Shown here: positions 36,401 to 45,147 of the stretch, piece after piece
Layout of the letters: the number at the start of each line of letters is the position of its first letter
Position numbering within the stretch: the first letter of the stretch is position 1
DNA from: G963923945 sp965199175
GTDB lineage: Bacteria; Pseudomonadota; Alphaproteobacteria; G963923945
Direction: 5' to 3'
Assembly: GCA_965199175.1 (NCBI GenBank)
Contig: OZ240684.1
Location: 744,001-808,000 of the forward strand
Length of the DNA: 64,000 nt
Notes under the pieces: model-generated
The model's input: the letters and a program-made list of their open reading frames with translations, nothing else
Database searches by the model: none
Told to the model about the DNA's origin: nothing
Translations under genes and position numbers: made by a program

Positions 36401-36981
36401 TCGCCAAAAAAATCCAGGCGTAACGGAGACCCAACACCGGGCGGAAAAATATCAAGCAATCCACCCCGGGGCGCATATTCTCCCGGTTCGCGTACGGTTT
36501 CAGCCCGTTGATAACCATGCGCATCAAGAAAATTCTGTATTCCGGATACCGATATGGTTGTGTCGGCAGACATGATGATATGCGCATCAGCCAGCATTTC
36601 AGGAGGGGGTAAACGCTGAGTAAAAGCAGCCACTGTTGTGATGACCGCCTGTGGACCTTCATGCAGCCGCCCGGACATCCGGGCAGTGGCCAGATCACAC
36701 AAAGTATCCATACGCCCGGCCACCACATCATTGCGTGGTGATATCAGATCATAAGGCGCACAATCCCAGGCTGGTAAGACGGCAACCCGGGTCTTTGGTG
36801 CAAAAAAATTCAGTTGGTCAGAGAATGTTGCCAGACGTTTTTCATCGCGTACCACAACCAAAACAGGCGGCAATCCGGCTGTGGAAAGCCAGTGGGCGAC
36901 AACCAACGCATCAACCCCCTCAGGGGCATGTGCAATCCGGCTCAGACCCACCGCCCCTGAAAGATCATCAATAATACTCAA
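33487..36981 (-). CDS. mfd: Transcription-repair coupling factor Mfd
   Basis: Mfd releases stalled RNA polymerase at lesions and recruits UvrA. The 1164-residue protein has the UvrB-like N-terminal modules, the RNA polymerase-interaction domain around LSVGDLVVHIEHGIGRYEGL, and a RecG-type translocase with Walker A GDVGFGKTEVALRAA, IIDEEQHFGVKQKE (DEEQ box), SATPIPRTLQLS and QLRGRIGRSERRGYAYF, then the C-terminal TRCF domain. The start is TTG at 36981, overlapping the sdhE stop by TTGA, so translation is coupled. No ATG fits better. Confidence 0.96.
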   Translation of the reverse strand: MSIIDDLSGAVGLSRIAHAPEGVDALVVAHWLSTAGLPPVLVVVRDEKRLATFSDQLNFFAPKTRVAVLPAWDCAPYDLISPRNDVVAGRMDTLCDLATARMSGRLHEGPQAVITTVAAFTQRLPPPEMLADAHIIMSADTTISVSGIQNFLDAHGYQRAETVREPGEYAPRGGLLDIFPPGVGSPLRLDFFGDRLETIRIFDPVSQRSTGTCDRCELVPVREFPFDQEAIGRFRAGYRELFGTGGGKDMVYEAVSAGQEPPGLAHWSPLLHEKMATIFDYLPNAVLALEDNFSELLTARLDMIRACWHARATDQDGQSAYDDVLLRPLPPERLYLEPSEIDAALSRRRRWAFTPYSLPAHADVVDAGGGIGPDFTAMTSSAGPVAALEKAKTAIEKAQASGQQVMIAARDHKGRQRLHALLEEHNLNPLVLCDDWATCLEQKNTISMITLALERGFVRDTLMVIAEADLFGVQTTQAARRRRAEDVIAEASSLSVGDLVVHIEHGIGRYEGLETLNVGGAAHDCLSLTYHNEDKLYVPVENIELLSRYGGESLGTLDRLGSASWQSRKAKVKNRLRDMAGELIKVAAARASAEMEPMQPNKTAFSAFCARFPHAETEDQDSAIRDVLEDMAATRPMDRLVCGDVGFGKTEVALRAAYVAVENGYQVVVVTPTTLLCRQHADIFRRRFTGLPVKIGVLSRFTTPQEAAQVRDGLKSGDIQIVIGTHAVLSDRVGFNMLGLIIIDEEQHFGVKQKEKLKNLRGGVHVLTLSATPIPRTLQLSMAGVRDLSLIASPPVNRLAVRTFILPRDPVVIREALNREHARGGQSFYVCPRVKDLAMVEARLRDYVPHLSWRVAYGSMAVSDLEQTMNDFRQARFDILLSTSIIESGLDLPNVNTLIVERSDMFGLSQLYQLRGRIGRSERRGYAYFTTPPVGGVSAQAQKRLHVLHQLDTLGAGFTLANHDLDIRGAGNLLGSEQSGHIREVGAELYQHLLEQAVADARGESDKDGEDWTPQLTISVPVMIPESYVSDLGVRLNLYRRLGRIRDQAESIGFATELEDRFGPLPAEVDNLIQIVSIKRACRTAGITKLDVGPKGATVMFYNNQFANPAGLVDYVSTQAGRLRFKPDHSLFIRGDWPDARKRLQNAHSLVTQISSIANAAESR

Positions 36982-37277
36982 GTCTTGAGAAAATCCAGTT
37001 TATGGTTCACAAATAAATCAAGGACCCGGGTGCGGTATGCTTCCGGGACATCCTCCTGACCGCTGATCCAGGCATACAGATCATTGTCACCGTATTTCAG
37101 CAGTACCTCATAACAATCAAGCCCTTCTGCATCAAGCTGGCCGAGATATTGACGGCCAAAAGTCGATAATATCATATCCATTTCCCGCATACCGCGATGC
37201 TCACTGCGAAATAATAACTGCTTACGGCGCGTGTTGAGATCCTGGATTTTCGGGAAATTTTTTTTGGGAGGGTTCAT
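36978..37277 (-). CDS. sdhE: SdhE, FAD assembly factor for succinate dehydrogenase
   Basis: SdhE attaches FAD covalently to SdhA. The product (99 residues from ATG 37277) is the small CptB/YgfY-type five-helix protein with the defining motif in FRSEHRGMREMD (RGxxE) and FYxxL-type hydrophobics later. The upstream sequence on this strand (AACCTCCTATT) has no Shine-Dalgarno. An open frame begins at 37358, 27 codons earlier, but the family starts near here. It is the promoter-proximal gene of the sdhE-mfd pair, divergent from recG. Confidence 0.88.
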   Translation of the reverse strand: MNPPKKNFPKIQDLNTRRKQLLFRSEHRGMREMDMILSTFGRQYLGQLDAEGLDCYEVLLKYGDNDLYAWISGQEDVPEAYRTRVLDLFVNHKLDFLKT

Positions 37278-37370
37278 AATAGGAGGTTTTTCATCGTAAC
37301 GTTCTGAGATGTGACGTTCCGATACGCACGTACAGCACGTTCGGATATATGTCATCAAAAAATAAGCAAA

Positions 37371-37402
37371 AAACTGTTGTTAAAAAAAACTGTTGTTAAA
37401 AA
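37371..37402. repeat. Perfect 16-bp tandem duplication between sdhE and recG
   Basis: AAACTGTTGTTAAAAA occurs twice in a row (37371-37386 and 37387-37402). Two weaker duplications follow in the same A-rich gap: AAATCATCTTT units near 37425-37460 and TTTAAAAATATGA units near 37480-37505. The gap (about 300 bases from 37278 to 37608) must hold both divergent promoters and contains no other visible gene. Confidence 0.93.
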
Positions 37403-37608
37403 AAAACGTCCCTGAAGTCTGGAAATCATCTTTCATGTTCAAAATCATCTTTAAAAACTTTAATATTCAGGATCATGTTTAAAAAATATGATTTAAAAAT
37501 ATGAAAAGACCGAAAACAACCACAATCAAGCCGGGATCACGATAAGGCAGCGATCTGTAATCTATACTCTTTTCCATGTCACCTCCCGGGGTTCGTGTTT
37601 CCTTATCC

Positions 37609-39696
37609 ATGCGTCCATCAATCCTCAACCCGCTTTTTGCATCCATTGATTCTCTGCCAGGTATTGGCCGAAAAACTGCTCAATTATTAGAAAAAGTATC
37701 TGGCCCCAGGGTTTTGTATCTTCTCTGGCATCAGCCAACCGGAGTCATTGATCGCCGCTATAAACCGGATATCGGCGAGCTGGCCGACCATCATATCGGG
37801 AAGAATATCACGCTCCGTCTTACGGTTGGGGCGCATCGCCCCCCGCCCAATAAACGCGTACCTTACAGAGTATCGTGCCGGGACAATACCGGTTCCATCG
37901 ACCTGGTCTTCTTCCGGTCCCGTAAAGAATACCTAAAGCAACTCCTTCCTGAAGATACATGCCGAATCGTCTCAGGTCGCCTGGAACGTTACGCAGGAAA
38001 GTGGCAAATTCCACATCCGGATCATGTGGTATCACCCGAAAAAATCGCTGATCTGCCCGAAATTGAACCGGTTTATCGCCTCACCGAAGGTCTCAGCCGT
38101 AAAATTGTATTGCGTACCCTCCAGAGCGTCATCAGAACAGTACCTGATCTGCCCGAATGGCTGGATGCTGAAAAAATCCGCCAGCATCATTGGCCCGGTT
38201 GGCGCAAAGCGGTTGAAGAATTACACAGACCCGGGACCAGTCATCAGGAAAAGCCGGCCCGCCGCCGACTCGCCTATGATGAATTACTGGCCAATCAATT
38301 ATCCTGGGGCCTCACTTGTCTTAAAATCACCCGAGGTTCGGGACGATCCACAGACCCTGATTCAATGGCAAAAGCAACACTGCTCAATCAGGCCAGCCTG
38401 ATCATGACCCCCGGACAGGAAACTGCCCTGCGTGATATTGAAAACGATATGCGATCAAACGAGCGTATGCTGCGATTGCTGCAAGGGGATGTGGGATCCG
38501 GCAAGACCCTGGTTGCTGCCCTGGCGATTGCCAATACAATCGCATCAGGGCGGCAAGCTCTTTTTATGGCACCCACTGAATTATTAGCCCGTCAACATTG
38601 GGAAACTCTCAGTCATTTTTTTGCTGCTTCAACCCCTGAGGCCAATAGTGTCTTATTGACCGGACGCAGTACGGGAACCCAAAGACGCCGTTGTCTGGAA
38701 GAAATGGCCTCCGGGTCGGCGATGCTGGCGGTCGGGACACATGCTTTGTTTCAGGACACAGTGCGGTTTCATGATGTTGGCCTGGTCGTGATTGATGAGC
38801 AACACCGTTTTGGAGTCGATCAACGAATGCGGATGCAAACATGCGCTCCTGAGGCGGATATTTTGATGATGACGGCAACCCCAATCCCGCGCAGCCTGAC
38901 TCTGGCCCTCTATGGCGGGATACCGGTTTCACGGATTCATGACAAGCCACCAGGCCGCCATCCCATCGATACCCGGGTGCTGCCTCTGGAACGAATCGAT
39001 GAGGTGTGTCACGCTCTTTCGCGAAAACTCAAAGACGGTGAGCGGGTTTATTGGATATGTCCGGTGATTGAGGAAGAAAATGACGCCGGACTCACCTCTG
39101 TCACCGCCCGTTATGCCTTTTTAAATCAACAGTTTCCGGATCAAGTCGGCCTTGTTCATGGTGGTCTTGCCACCAAAGATAAAGAAGATGTGATGCAGGC
39201 TTTTGCCGCCGGCCGCATCACCATTCTGGTTGCAACCACCGTGATTGAGGTCGGGATTGATGTCCCTGAGGCAACCTTGATGATTATTGAACATGCTGAG
39301 CGATACGGTCTGGCCCAGCTTCATCAGTTACGCGGACGAGTCGGACGCGGCACGATTGCCGGGGTTTGCCTGTTGCTGTATGCCTCCCCTTTATCGAAAA
39401 CCGCTTTGTCCCGGCTGAAAACACTACGCCATAACAGTGACGGTTTTGAGATTGCTGAACAAGATCTTCTTCTGCGCGGCAGCGGCGATATGCTGGGTGT
39501 CCGGCAAAGTGGCCTGCCTGATTTTAAGTTGGCCGATTTAGCAACCGATCATGACCTCCTGGCTACCGCAGCACAGGAAGCCCAGGCCATCATCAGGGCA
39601 GATCCGGATCTGAAAGGTCCACGCGGCCCTGGGTTACGGATTCTTCTCTATCTCTTTGAGCATCATGAGGCCATCCGCCGGGCCCGCAGTGGCTAA
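37609..39696 (+). CDS. recG: ATP-dependent DNA helicase RecG
   Basis: RecG remodels stalled replication forks and branched DNA. The protein has the N-terminal wedge/OB domain (SLPGIGRKTAQLLE, HQPTGVIDRRY), then the helicase core with GDVGSGKTLVAALA (Walker A), VIDEQHRFGVDQR (DEQH box), MTATPIPRSLTL, and QLRGRVGRGTIAGV near the end of domain 2. I chose ATG 37609 (MRPSILNPLF) because the family starts there. An ATG 33 bases earlier (37576) is also possible. Neither has a good ribosome-binding site. Confidence 0.95.
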   Translation: MRPSILNPLFASIDSLPGIGRKTAQLLEKVSGPRVLYLLWHQPTGVIDRRYKPDIGELADHHIGKNITLRLTVGAHRPPPNKRVPYRVSCRDNTGSIDLVFFRSRKEYLKQLLPEDTCRIVSGRLERYAGKWQIPHPDHVVSPEKIADLPEIEPVYRLTEGLSRKIVLRTLQSVIRTVPDLPEWLDAEKIRQHHWPGWRKAVEELHRPGTSHQEKPARRRLAYDELLANQLSWGLTCLKITRGSGRSTDPDSMAKATLLNQASLIMTPGQETALRDIENDMRSNERMLRLLQGDVGSGKTLVAALAIANTIASGRQALFMAPTELLARQHWETLSHFFAASTPEANSVLLTGRSTGTQRRRCLEEMASGSAMLAVGTHALFQDTVRFHDVGLVVIDEQHRFGVDQRMRMQTCAPEADILMMTATPIPRSLTLALYGGIPVSRIHDKPPGRHPIDTRVLPLERIDEVCHALSRKLKDGERVYWICPVIEEENDAGLTSVTARYAFLNQQFPDQVGLVHGGLATKDKEDVMQAFAAGRITILVATTVIEVGIDVPEATLMIIEHAERYGLAQLHQLRGRVGRGTIAGVCLLLYASPLSKTALSRLKTLRHNSDGFEIAEQDLLLRGSGDMLGVRQSGLPDFKLADLATDHDLLATAAQEAQAIIRADPDLKGPRGPGLRILLYLFEHHEAIRRARSG

Positions 39697-39752
39697 AACC
39701 GGAAACATGACCGTAGAGAAAATTCTTTATTGCAACCATTGCAACAAGACCA

Positions 39753-40514
39753 TTATTTGAAACGACGGCGGAGATAAGCAACCCTGAAATACAGAAACGC
39801 CGGCAATAAACGGAGGATTTTTACAAGCCAGGTAAATAATTTTGGGAAATGAATTTCAAAACCACCCGCGCTCATCCCTTTGACAATATGTCTGGCCGCT
39901 TGCTGGGCTGAAATTTTCATGGGCATTCGAAATCTGTTTAGTGCCGTCATCGGTGTTTCAACAAAACCCGAATTGATGACTTTGACATCAATTCCGCTGA
40001 ATGTTTCTTCACAACGTAAGGATTCAGCCAAATTGATTAAGGCCGCTTTGGTAGAAGAGTAAGGCTGGCCACCCGGCAAACCACGGTAACCGGAAACACT
40101 CGCACAAAGAATTATCTGGCCGTTATTCTGAGATCTTAAAATCGGGAGAACGGCATGAACGACATTGAATCCCCCTTTCAGATTGATATCAATCACCTGG
40201 TGAGCAGCACGGAGATCCATAGAGTCAAGAGTCCCTGGTGTATAAATTGCCGCCATAAAAATGGCGCTGTCCAGCCTGGGAAACGCCTTTTGGATGGCCT
40301 TGGCAGCCCGGGATACTTGCGTGTGATTCGCCACGTCAAGGGGAAAAACCCGGTGATTGCCGCCCAATTCCCGATTGAGTGCATCCAGAGCATTTTTGCG
40401 GCGGGCTGATAAAGCCAAAATTGCCCCCTGCCCGGCCAATTCAACCGCCAAAGCCCGGCCAATGCCGCTGCTTGCCCCCACAATCCAGATATGGTGACCG
40501 TGATAACGCTGCAT
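39753..40514 (-). CDS. SDR-family oxidoreductase (lipid-operon member)
   Basis: A short-chain dehydrogenase with the cofactor loop GASSGIGRALA, the asparagine/serine active-site region ILCASVSGYRG, and the catalytic YSSTK motif (YxxxK), about 253 residues long. The C-terminus is basic and hydrophobic (LLPAFLYFRVAYLRRRFK), which suggests membrane attachment. The start is taken at ATG 40514 behind GGAGATATC. An in-frame ATG at 40550 would add 12 residues. It is the last gene of the seven-gene minus-strand lipid operon, about 120 bases after the DUF3833 gene. The substrate is unknown. Confidence 0.85.
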   Translation of the reverse strand: MQRYHGHHIWIVGASSGIGRALAVELAGQGAILALSARRKNALDALNRELGGNHRVFPLDVANHTQVSRAAKAIQKAFPRLDSAIFMAAIYTPGTLDSMDLRAAHQVIDINLKGGFNVVHAVLPILRSQNNGQIILCASVSGYRGLPGGQPYSSTKAALINLAESLRCEETFSGIDVKVINSGFVETPMTALNRFRMPMKISAQQAARHIVKGMSAGGFEIHFPKLFTWLVKILRLLPAFLYFRVAYLRRRFK

Positions 40515-40631
40515 TTCTTTGATATCTCCTTTTTTATCTCTCTTAAACATCTGCAACAGATCAGGGATCTATTCCGGGAAAGCCAGATAAAATACTCAGA
40601 AGAATATCCCCCCAGGATTGATCTTCTCCTT

Positions 40632-41165
40632 TCACCAGGTATCCTGTTTCTGCATGAATAAGGTCAGTTCAGCAACTGTGAGACCGAATTTTTTAAGATA
40701 AGAGCGGTTGATCAAGACCCCATCATTCATCAGAAACATCCAGTCATCAAAACGGATGCGATAGACCTGGTCTCCCACCGGTAAATCCATCTGATAGGCC
40801 CACCGCATTGCTGATCCCTGAGTTTTTCCCTCAGCAATGCCAAGGATATCATCAGCTTCTCCCTGATAATGGTCATTGGTGATTTTGATGATTTTCCAGA
40901 TTCGTTGTTGCTGTTTACCATCGTAATAGTCAAAATTTTCTTTTAGCGTACCGCTTTCCCCGTCCCAGGATCCAACCATATCAACATCAAAACGCCGCAC
41001 CACATGGCCCTTATAATCCTGAACCAGACCCCAGGCCTTAATTGGACCATTGAAATAGTCTTCGAGAACCAAGGGTGGCCCGGAACCCTGATAATGATCA
41101 AGAGAAGGCCCGGAACAGCCACTAAGAAATGCCAACAGCCCCATGAGAATCACCATTTTGTTCAT
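40632..41165 (-). CDS. DUF3833 lipoprotein
   Basis: A 177-residue lipoprotein, with lipobox LLAFLSGC at about residue 16, then a lipocalin-like DUF3833 body with LEDYFNGPIKAWGLVQDYKGHVVRRF and VGDQVYRIRFDDWMFLMNDGVLINRS. The family recurs beside cyclopropane synthase and DUF1365 genes and may bind or carry a lipid. The start is ATG 41165, set by AAAGGAG seven bases upstream. A TTG lies one codon earlier. It overlaps the transporter gene by 44 bases, so the genes are tightly coupled. Confidence 0.88.
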   Translation of the reverse strand: MNKMVILMGLLAFLSGCSGPSLDHYQGSGPPLVLEDYFNGPIKAWGLVQDYKGHVVRRFDVDMVGSWDGESGTLKENFDYYDGKQQQRIWKIIKITNDHYQGEADDILGIAEGKTQGSAMRWAYQMDLPVGDQVYRIRFDDWMFLMNDGVLINRSYLKKFGLTVAELTLFMQKQDTW

Positions 41166-42462
41166 CAATGCGCTCCTTTATACTGCTTAAATTCCAGAGT
41201 AACCAGGCTGCCAATAATTTGATCAGGCAAGGGACGAGAGCATAAAGCATGATCAGAACAACAACTGCCTGGGGGGTGTTTTCTGTGCCCGCCGCAAAGC
41301 CAAAAGCACCCAGAATAAGAAAGGACACTCCACCGGCAATAGCCAGTGATATTTTGGGCAGAAACGCCAATAAAGCGTAATATTGAGTAGCCTGTCTTTC
41401 AGCTTTCAAAGCGGTTATACGGTCAGCAAGGATAGCTGGGGGTAAAGAGAGATCCGCACCCAAAGCCGCCCCGGAAAGAACACAGATCACACCGTAAGGT
41501 AAATAATCACCCGGCTGCATACTGGTTGCCCAGATAAACGTCACAACGGCCAGAATCATCGCCCAGAACCACGCCTTTTCTCGACCCAGACGATCTGCTA
41601 ACCGCACCCATAGCGCCATGAAAACGGCTCCGGATATAAAATAAAGAAACAAAAAGAGTCCGGCTAAATGATCTGCTGCCAGATAATCACGAATGAAAAA
41701 TAACACGGTCACTCCGGGGAATGCGGCTGCCAGATGGGTCAGAAAACACAGTATAAAAAAACGCTTGTCGATACCCAGTAAAATCGGCAGGAAAGACAAC
41801 CCCTGCCGGTGACTTGATCGATAAATCGGATGATCTGCCGATAAGCCCGCCATAAAGTGACCAAAAGCCAGCAAACCCACCACCATCACAGCAGCAAAAA
41901 TCCAGAAAGAAAGGATATAGACATCCCCAGGATCAACTGGCCCTGAAAATTGCGGAAAAAATTGTAAAACAGTCGGCAAAATGACCGCAATCAGCAACCC
42001 GAGTAATGTCAGGGCTTCCCGCCAGGCCGCAATACGGGTCCGCTCAGTTGGCGCATCACGCCACAAACCACCGATCATGGAAAAATTGATGGTGACAATG
42101 CTAAACCCGGTGGTGGCACCAATCATACCGATGGCAAACCAGATAACCGGAGAAATACTGCCAACCGGTCCATAAAAGACCGCCGCCATACCCAAAATCA
42201 ACAGAACAACACCAACCAATAAAATGGTGAAACGTCGCTGTGCATAACGATCAGATATATAACCGATAACCGGGTCCTGGAAGGCATCCAGTAACCGCAC
42301 CCCCATCAGAACGATACCAATCAGGCTGATGTTAACACCCAGATTACGGGTATAAAAATCAGGCGCATGGATATAAAGCGGCAGCCCGGCAAAAGCCAAT
42401 GGGAGTGCTAAGACGGCATATTGAAGAATAAACCGCAATGAAAATGGAGGCGGGGCGCTCAT
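41122..42462 (-). CDS. GPH/MFS-family transporter
   Basis: A 446-residue, 12-helix carrier of the glycoside-pentoside-hexuronide:cation symporter branch of the major facilitator superfamily. It shows LPLAFAGLPLYIHAPDFY, RLLDAFQDPVIGYISDRY (the family's D-P-x-x-G motif) and many hydrophobic spans. In the lipid operon the cargo is more likely a lipid-related molecule than a sugar, but this is only inferred from neighbours. The ATG overlaps the stop of the chalcone-isomerase-like gene (ATGA). Confidence 0.88.
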   Translation of the reverse strand: MSAPPPFSLRFILQYAVLALPLAFAGLPLYIHAPDFYTRNLGVNISLIGIVLMGVRLLDAFQDPVIGYISDRYAQRRFTILLVGVVLLILGMAAVFYGPVGSISPVIWFAIGMIGATTGFSIVTINFSMIGGLWRDAPTERTRIAAWREALTLLGLLIAVILPTVLQFFPQFSGPVDPGDVYILSFWIFAAVMVVGLLAFGHFMAGLSADHPIYRSSHRQGLSFLPILLGIDKRFFILCFLTHLAAAFPGVTVLFFIRDYLAADHLAGLFLFLYFISGAVFMALWVRLADRLGREKAWFWAMILAVVTFIWATSMQPGDYLPYGVICVLSGAALGADLSLPPAILADRITALKAERQATQYYALLAFLPKISLAIAGGVSFLILGAFGFAAGTENTPQAVVVLIMLYALVPCLIKLLAAWLLWNLSSIKERIDEQNGDSHGAVGIS

Positions 42463-43097
42463 TGTACTCCCAATAATTTTTGACGCAAATCAGGCTGGCT
42501 GGTTTTTTCACTGAGCCAAATACCAAAAAACTGACGGCCGAATTCCGGATCATCAAAGGCCCCGATCTCCTGATTATCCAGAAAAAAAATACTCCGCCCA
42601 TTGGCCGTATAAATACCGGTTAAGGATACCCCCTCATCAACATCCGGGAAGATGCGACCCATCTGCTCACCCCATAAAGACAATCTCTCCTCATCTTCAA
42701 AACCCTGTTGACGTATTTCCTCGATTGACCTTTCGGCAATTTTGTCGCCGTATAAACGGCGCAAATAGATCAATTTAAGAGCAAAAGGCTGATCTTGTTG
42801 CCATTTCCCATCCGGGGCATATAAAAAGGAATCGTAAACATCCCAGATAAAAACGCTCAAACGTCCCTGCCCGACCAGCTGAGCATCCGGGACATGTTCT
42901 CTGATTTCCGGGTCTACAGAGGCCACAACAGAAGGATCAATGACCTCAGAACGTGACTTCCCGGAGTTATCGATGGAAAAAATCCCCGATTGCCCGGCCA
43001 AAACCGGAGACGTATGACCCCAAAGGGACATACCAACCCAGGCAGCCACAAAAAATGCAGGCGCACAGCAAATATATTTAATAATCCGGCTAAGCAT
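42459..43097 (-). CDS. Chalcone-isomerase-like periplasmic protein
   Basis: A member of the chalcone isomerase-fold family whose bacterial versions are thought to bind fatty acids rather than flavonoids. From ATG 43097 (MLSRIIKYICC) the protein has a hydrophobic signal or anchor segment, then VGQGRLSVFIWDVYDSFLYAPDG and LKLIYLRRLYGDKIAERSIEEI, the recognisable core, and GRSIFFLDNQEIGAFDD-EFGRQFFGIWL at the end. The preferred start overlaps the cyclopropane synthase stop by eight bases. An open frame extends back to 43232 inside that gene but is a shadow. Confidence 0.82.
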   Translation of the reverse strand: MLSRIIKYICCAPAFFVAAWVGMSLWGHTSPVLAGQSGIFSIDNSGKSRSEVIDPSVVASVDPEIREHVPDAQLVGQGRLSVFIWDVYDSFLYAPDGKWQQDQPFALKLIYLRRLYGDKIAERSIEEIRQQGFEDEERLSLWGEQMGRIFPDVDEGVSLTGIYTANGRSIFFLDNQEIGAFDDPEFGRQFFGIWLSEKTSQPDLRQKLLGVQ

Positions 43098-44262
43098 GGC
43101 TGAGAGTGACTTGCATAACGTCATTATGGCCGGTTTTAAATCCGGCGATACATGCGGATAAATAAAAACGCCACAGACGTATAAATCCATCATCAAACCC
43201 CAGAGCTTTGACAGCCGGCCTTTGTTGATCAAAGGCTTTGAGCCAATGGATCATGGTCCGGGCATAATCCTGGCCAAAATTCAGCACCCCTTCCATTTTG
43301 AGACCGGCCCGTTCGGCTTCTTGCTGAAAACGCGACGGGCTGGGTAAAAGACCGCCGGGGAAAATATAGCTGCGGATAAAATCGCTCCGGCGTCGATAAA
43401 GCGGGAAATCCCGATCATTGATCGTGATGGTCTGGATAACCGCCCGACCACCGCGTTTGAGTAAATTGCCGATGCGCCGGAAATAAACCGGCCAATTCGA
43501 TTCGCCAACGGCTTCAAACATTTCAATCGAAACGATATGATCAAAAAGACCCTTTTGAAGGCGATAATCCGTTAAAGAAACCTGTGCAGCAGCATCAAGA
43601 CGACGCTGTGCATAACGGCATTGCTCCCGGGAGAGCGTGATTGCCTGGATAGCAAAGTCACCACGCGCCACAGCATGCTCTGCAAAGCCGCCCCAGCCAC
43701 AACCAATATCCAGTAAATGGCCTGAGGAGGAATTTAATTGCTTAATAATTCTGCTGTATTTATTTTTTTGAGCAGCCTCAAGAGATTCATCTTTGCTCCG
43801 AAACAAAGCCGAAGAATACGTCATAGAAGGATCAAGCCATAAGGCATAAAAATCATTCCCCAAATCGTAATGCGCCCGAATATTTTTCTGGCTGCCTCGC
43901 AACGTATTGCGGCGCAGCCAATAGGCAATATTGGTCGCCAAATGTGAGATGTCCTCGCTGAATGCAAACTGATCAAAGCTGGATCGGTTGTTCAGGAAAA
44001 AACCAACAAGAGATGCCAGGTCATCACTCTCCCAGTAACCGGACCGGTAATCATTGGCAAAGCCGGTATCACCCCTGAAAATCAGATTGCTGAATACCCG
44101 CCATTCATGAAACCGTATGGTGGCAGAGTCACCGGGATTATGACCACCAAAAACCCGGGTCTGCCCATCTGGGGCGGTCAGCGTGAGACTCCCGGTCCTG
44201 GCATTATCAAGGCACCGAAACAGTCGGTTGGCCAGGGATTTTGCAAAAATATCGGTCAACAT
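43090..44262 (-). CDS. Cyclopropane-fatty-acyl-phospholipid synthase-family methyltransferase
   Basis: A SAM-dependent enzyme acting on double bonds of phospholipid acyl chains. The 390-residue protein has YDLGNDFYALWLDPSMTYSS, the SAM loop LLDIGCGWGGFAEHAV, and FDHIVSIEMFEAVGESNW, typical of the family. Two products are possible: cyclopropane acyl chains, or a methyl branch (11-methyl) as made by UfaM-type enzymes in Rhodobacter furan fatty acid synthesis. The gene context (DUF1365, FAD oxidoreductase, GPH carrier, DUF3833, SDR) favours the second, by inference only. Confidence 0.92.
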   Translation of the reverse strand: MLTDIFAKSLANRLFRCLDNARTGSLTLTAPDGQTRVFGGHNPGDSATIRFHEWRVFSNLIFRGDTGFANDYRSGYWESDDLASLVGFFLNNRSSFDQFAFSEDISHLATNIAYWLRRNTLRGSQKNIRAHYDLGNDFYALWLDPSMTYSSALFRSKDESLEAAQKNKYSRIIKQLNSSSGHLLDIGCGWGGFAEHAVARGDFAIQAITLSREQCRYAQRRLDAAAQVSLTDYRLQKGLFDHIVSIEMFEAVGESNWPVYFRRIGNLLKRGGRAVIQTITINDRDFPLYRRRSDFIRSYIFPGGLLPSPSRFQQEAERAGLKMEGVLNFGQDYARTMIHWLKAFDQQRPAVKALGFDDGFIRLWRFYLSACIAGFKTGHNDVMQVTLSHA

Positions 44263-44297
44263 TGAAGGGAGTGGAAGAAAATCACTGAACGCATTAC

Positions 44298-44339
44298 GTC
44301 AATCTTACCGCGTCAATCTTACTGCGTTAATCTTTCGAA
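44298..44339. repeat. 14-bp unit repeated three times
   Basis: GTCAATCTTACCGC (44298-44311), GTCAATCTTACTGC (44312-44325) and a diverged GTTAATCTTTCGAA (44326-44339) follow one another in the 99-base gap between the DUF1365 gene and the cyclopropane synthase gene, just upstream of the latter's start. Confidence 0.9.
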
Positions 44340-44361
44340 GTGTCGCCTGGTGATCAATAGG

Positions 44362-45129
44362 TTAAAAATTTTTTGTTGTCGATACTGTTTGCTTTTTTTG
44401 CGGCGGTTTTGTGATATAGGCCACCCCTTTCAACAACAGCTTCAGAGCTTGCCAATGGATTGCAGCCGTCACTTTAAGCGTCAACAGAGGATGGCGCCAA
44501 AAAGCCCGGCGCAAAACAGGCGGAGTCATCTCTACCCAATTCCCGGCCAATGATGTGATGAGTTGCCTGCGTTGATCATCCGGATAAAAATCAATCCAAA
44601 CACCAAATTGATCATCCCTGATATCAAAACGAAATTGATAAGATCCCTGACGCTCAAGCATCGGGGAAACATGAAAAATCTTTTGCCCCTCCAATACATC
44701 ACCCGATTGAATGGGCCGATGATTTTGGTGCGCACAAATATAGATATGGTGTTCACCAAAAGTGTTATCAACCTCACATAAGACTGCTCGTGGCTGATTC
44801 ATCCGGTCACAACAAATCCAAAAACTCACCGGGTTAAAAACATATCCAAAAATCCGGGGCATACAGATCAAAATGATTTCACCATCGGCCGCCACTAATT
44901 GATGATCAGCCAGGAGTTTGCGTGCCCAGTCCTGCAATCGATTGCCATCGCGCGGACCATGATCACAATCATAAAAACTTAAAATAGCCCGACGATTACG
45001 GGCCAGTGGCAGCGCGTCTATTTTGCTCAACGGGAGAACCAGATAAAATACCCGGTACCAAAAGCTGTTGACCTTAGGGAAAAGACGTTTGTGAGCCACC
45101 CGGCCAAACAGAATTTTTGCGTGATCCAT
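44362..45129 (-). CDS. DUF1365 family protein
   Basis: A 255-residue protein of a family almost always found beside cyclopropane synthase-like and amine-oxidase-like genes in lipid loci. Its reaction is not established. It shows KILFGRVAHKRLFP at the start, FGYVFNPVSFWICCDR, CEVDNTFGEHHIY and FHVSPMLERQGSYQFRF in the usual order. The start is ATG 45129, directly after a GTG in frame. It lies 18 bases after the FAD oxidoreductase gene and about 100 bases before the methyltransferase gene. Confidence 0.9.
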   Translation of the reverse strand: MDHAKILFGRVAHKRLFPKVNSFWYRVFYLVLPLSKIDALPLARNRRAILSFYDCDHGPRDGNRLQDWARKLLADHQLVAADGEIILICMPRIFGYVFNPVSFWICCDRMNQPRAVLCEVDNTFGEHHIYICAHQNHRPIQSGDVLEGQKIFHVSPMLERQGSYQFRFDIRDDQFGVWIDFYPDDQRRQLITSLAGNWVEMTPPVLRRAFWRHPLLTLKVTAAIHWQALKLLLKGVAYITKPPQKKQTVSTTKNF

Positions 45130-45147
45130 CACCTTCTTTTTCCCATA

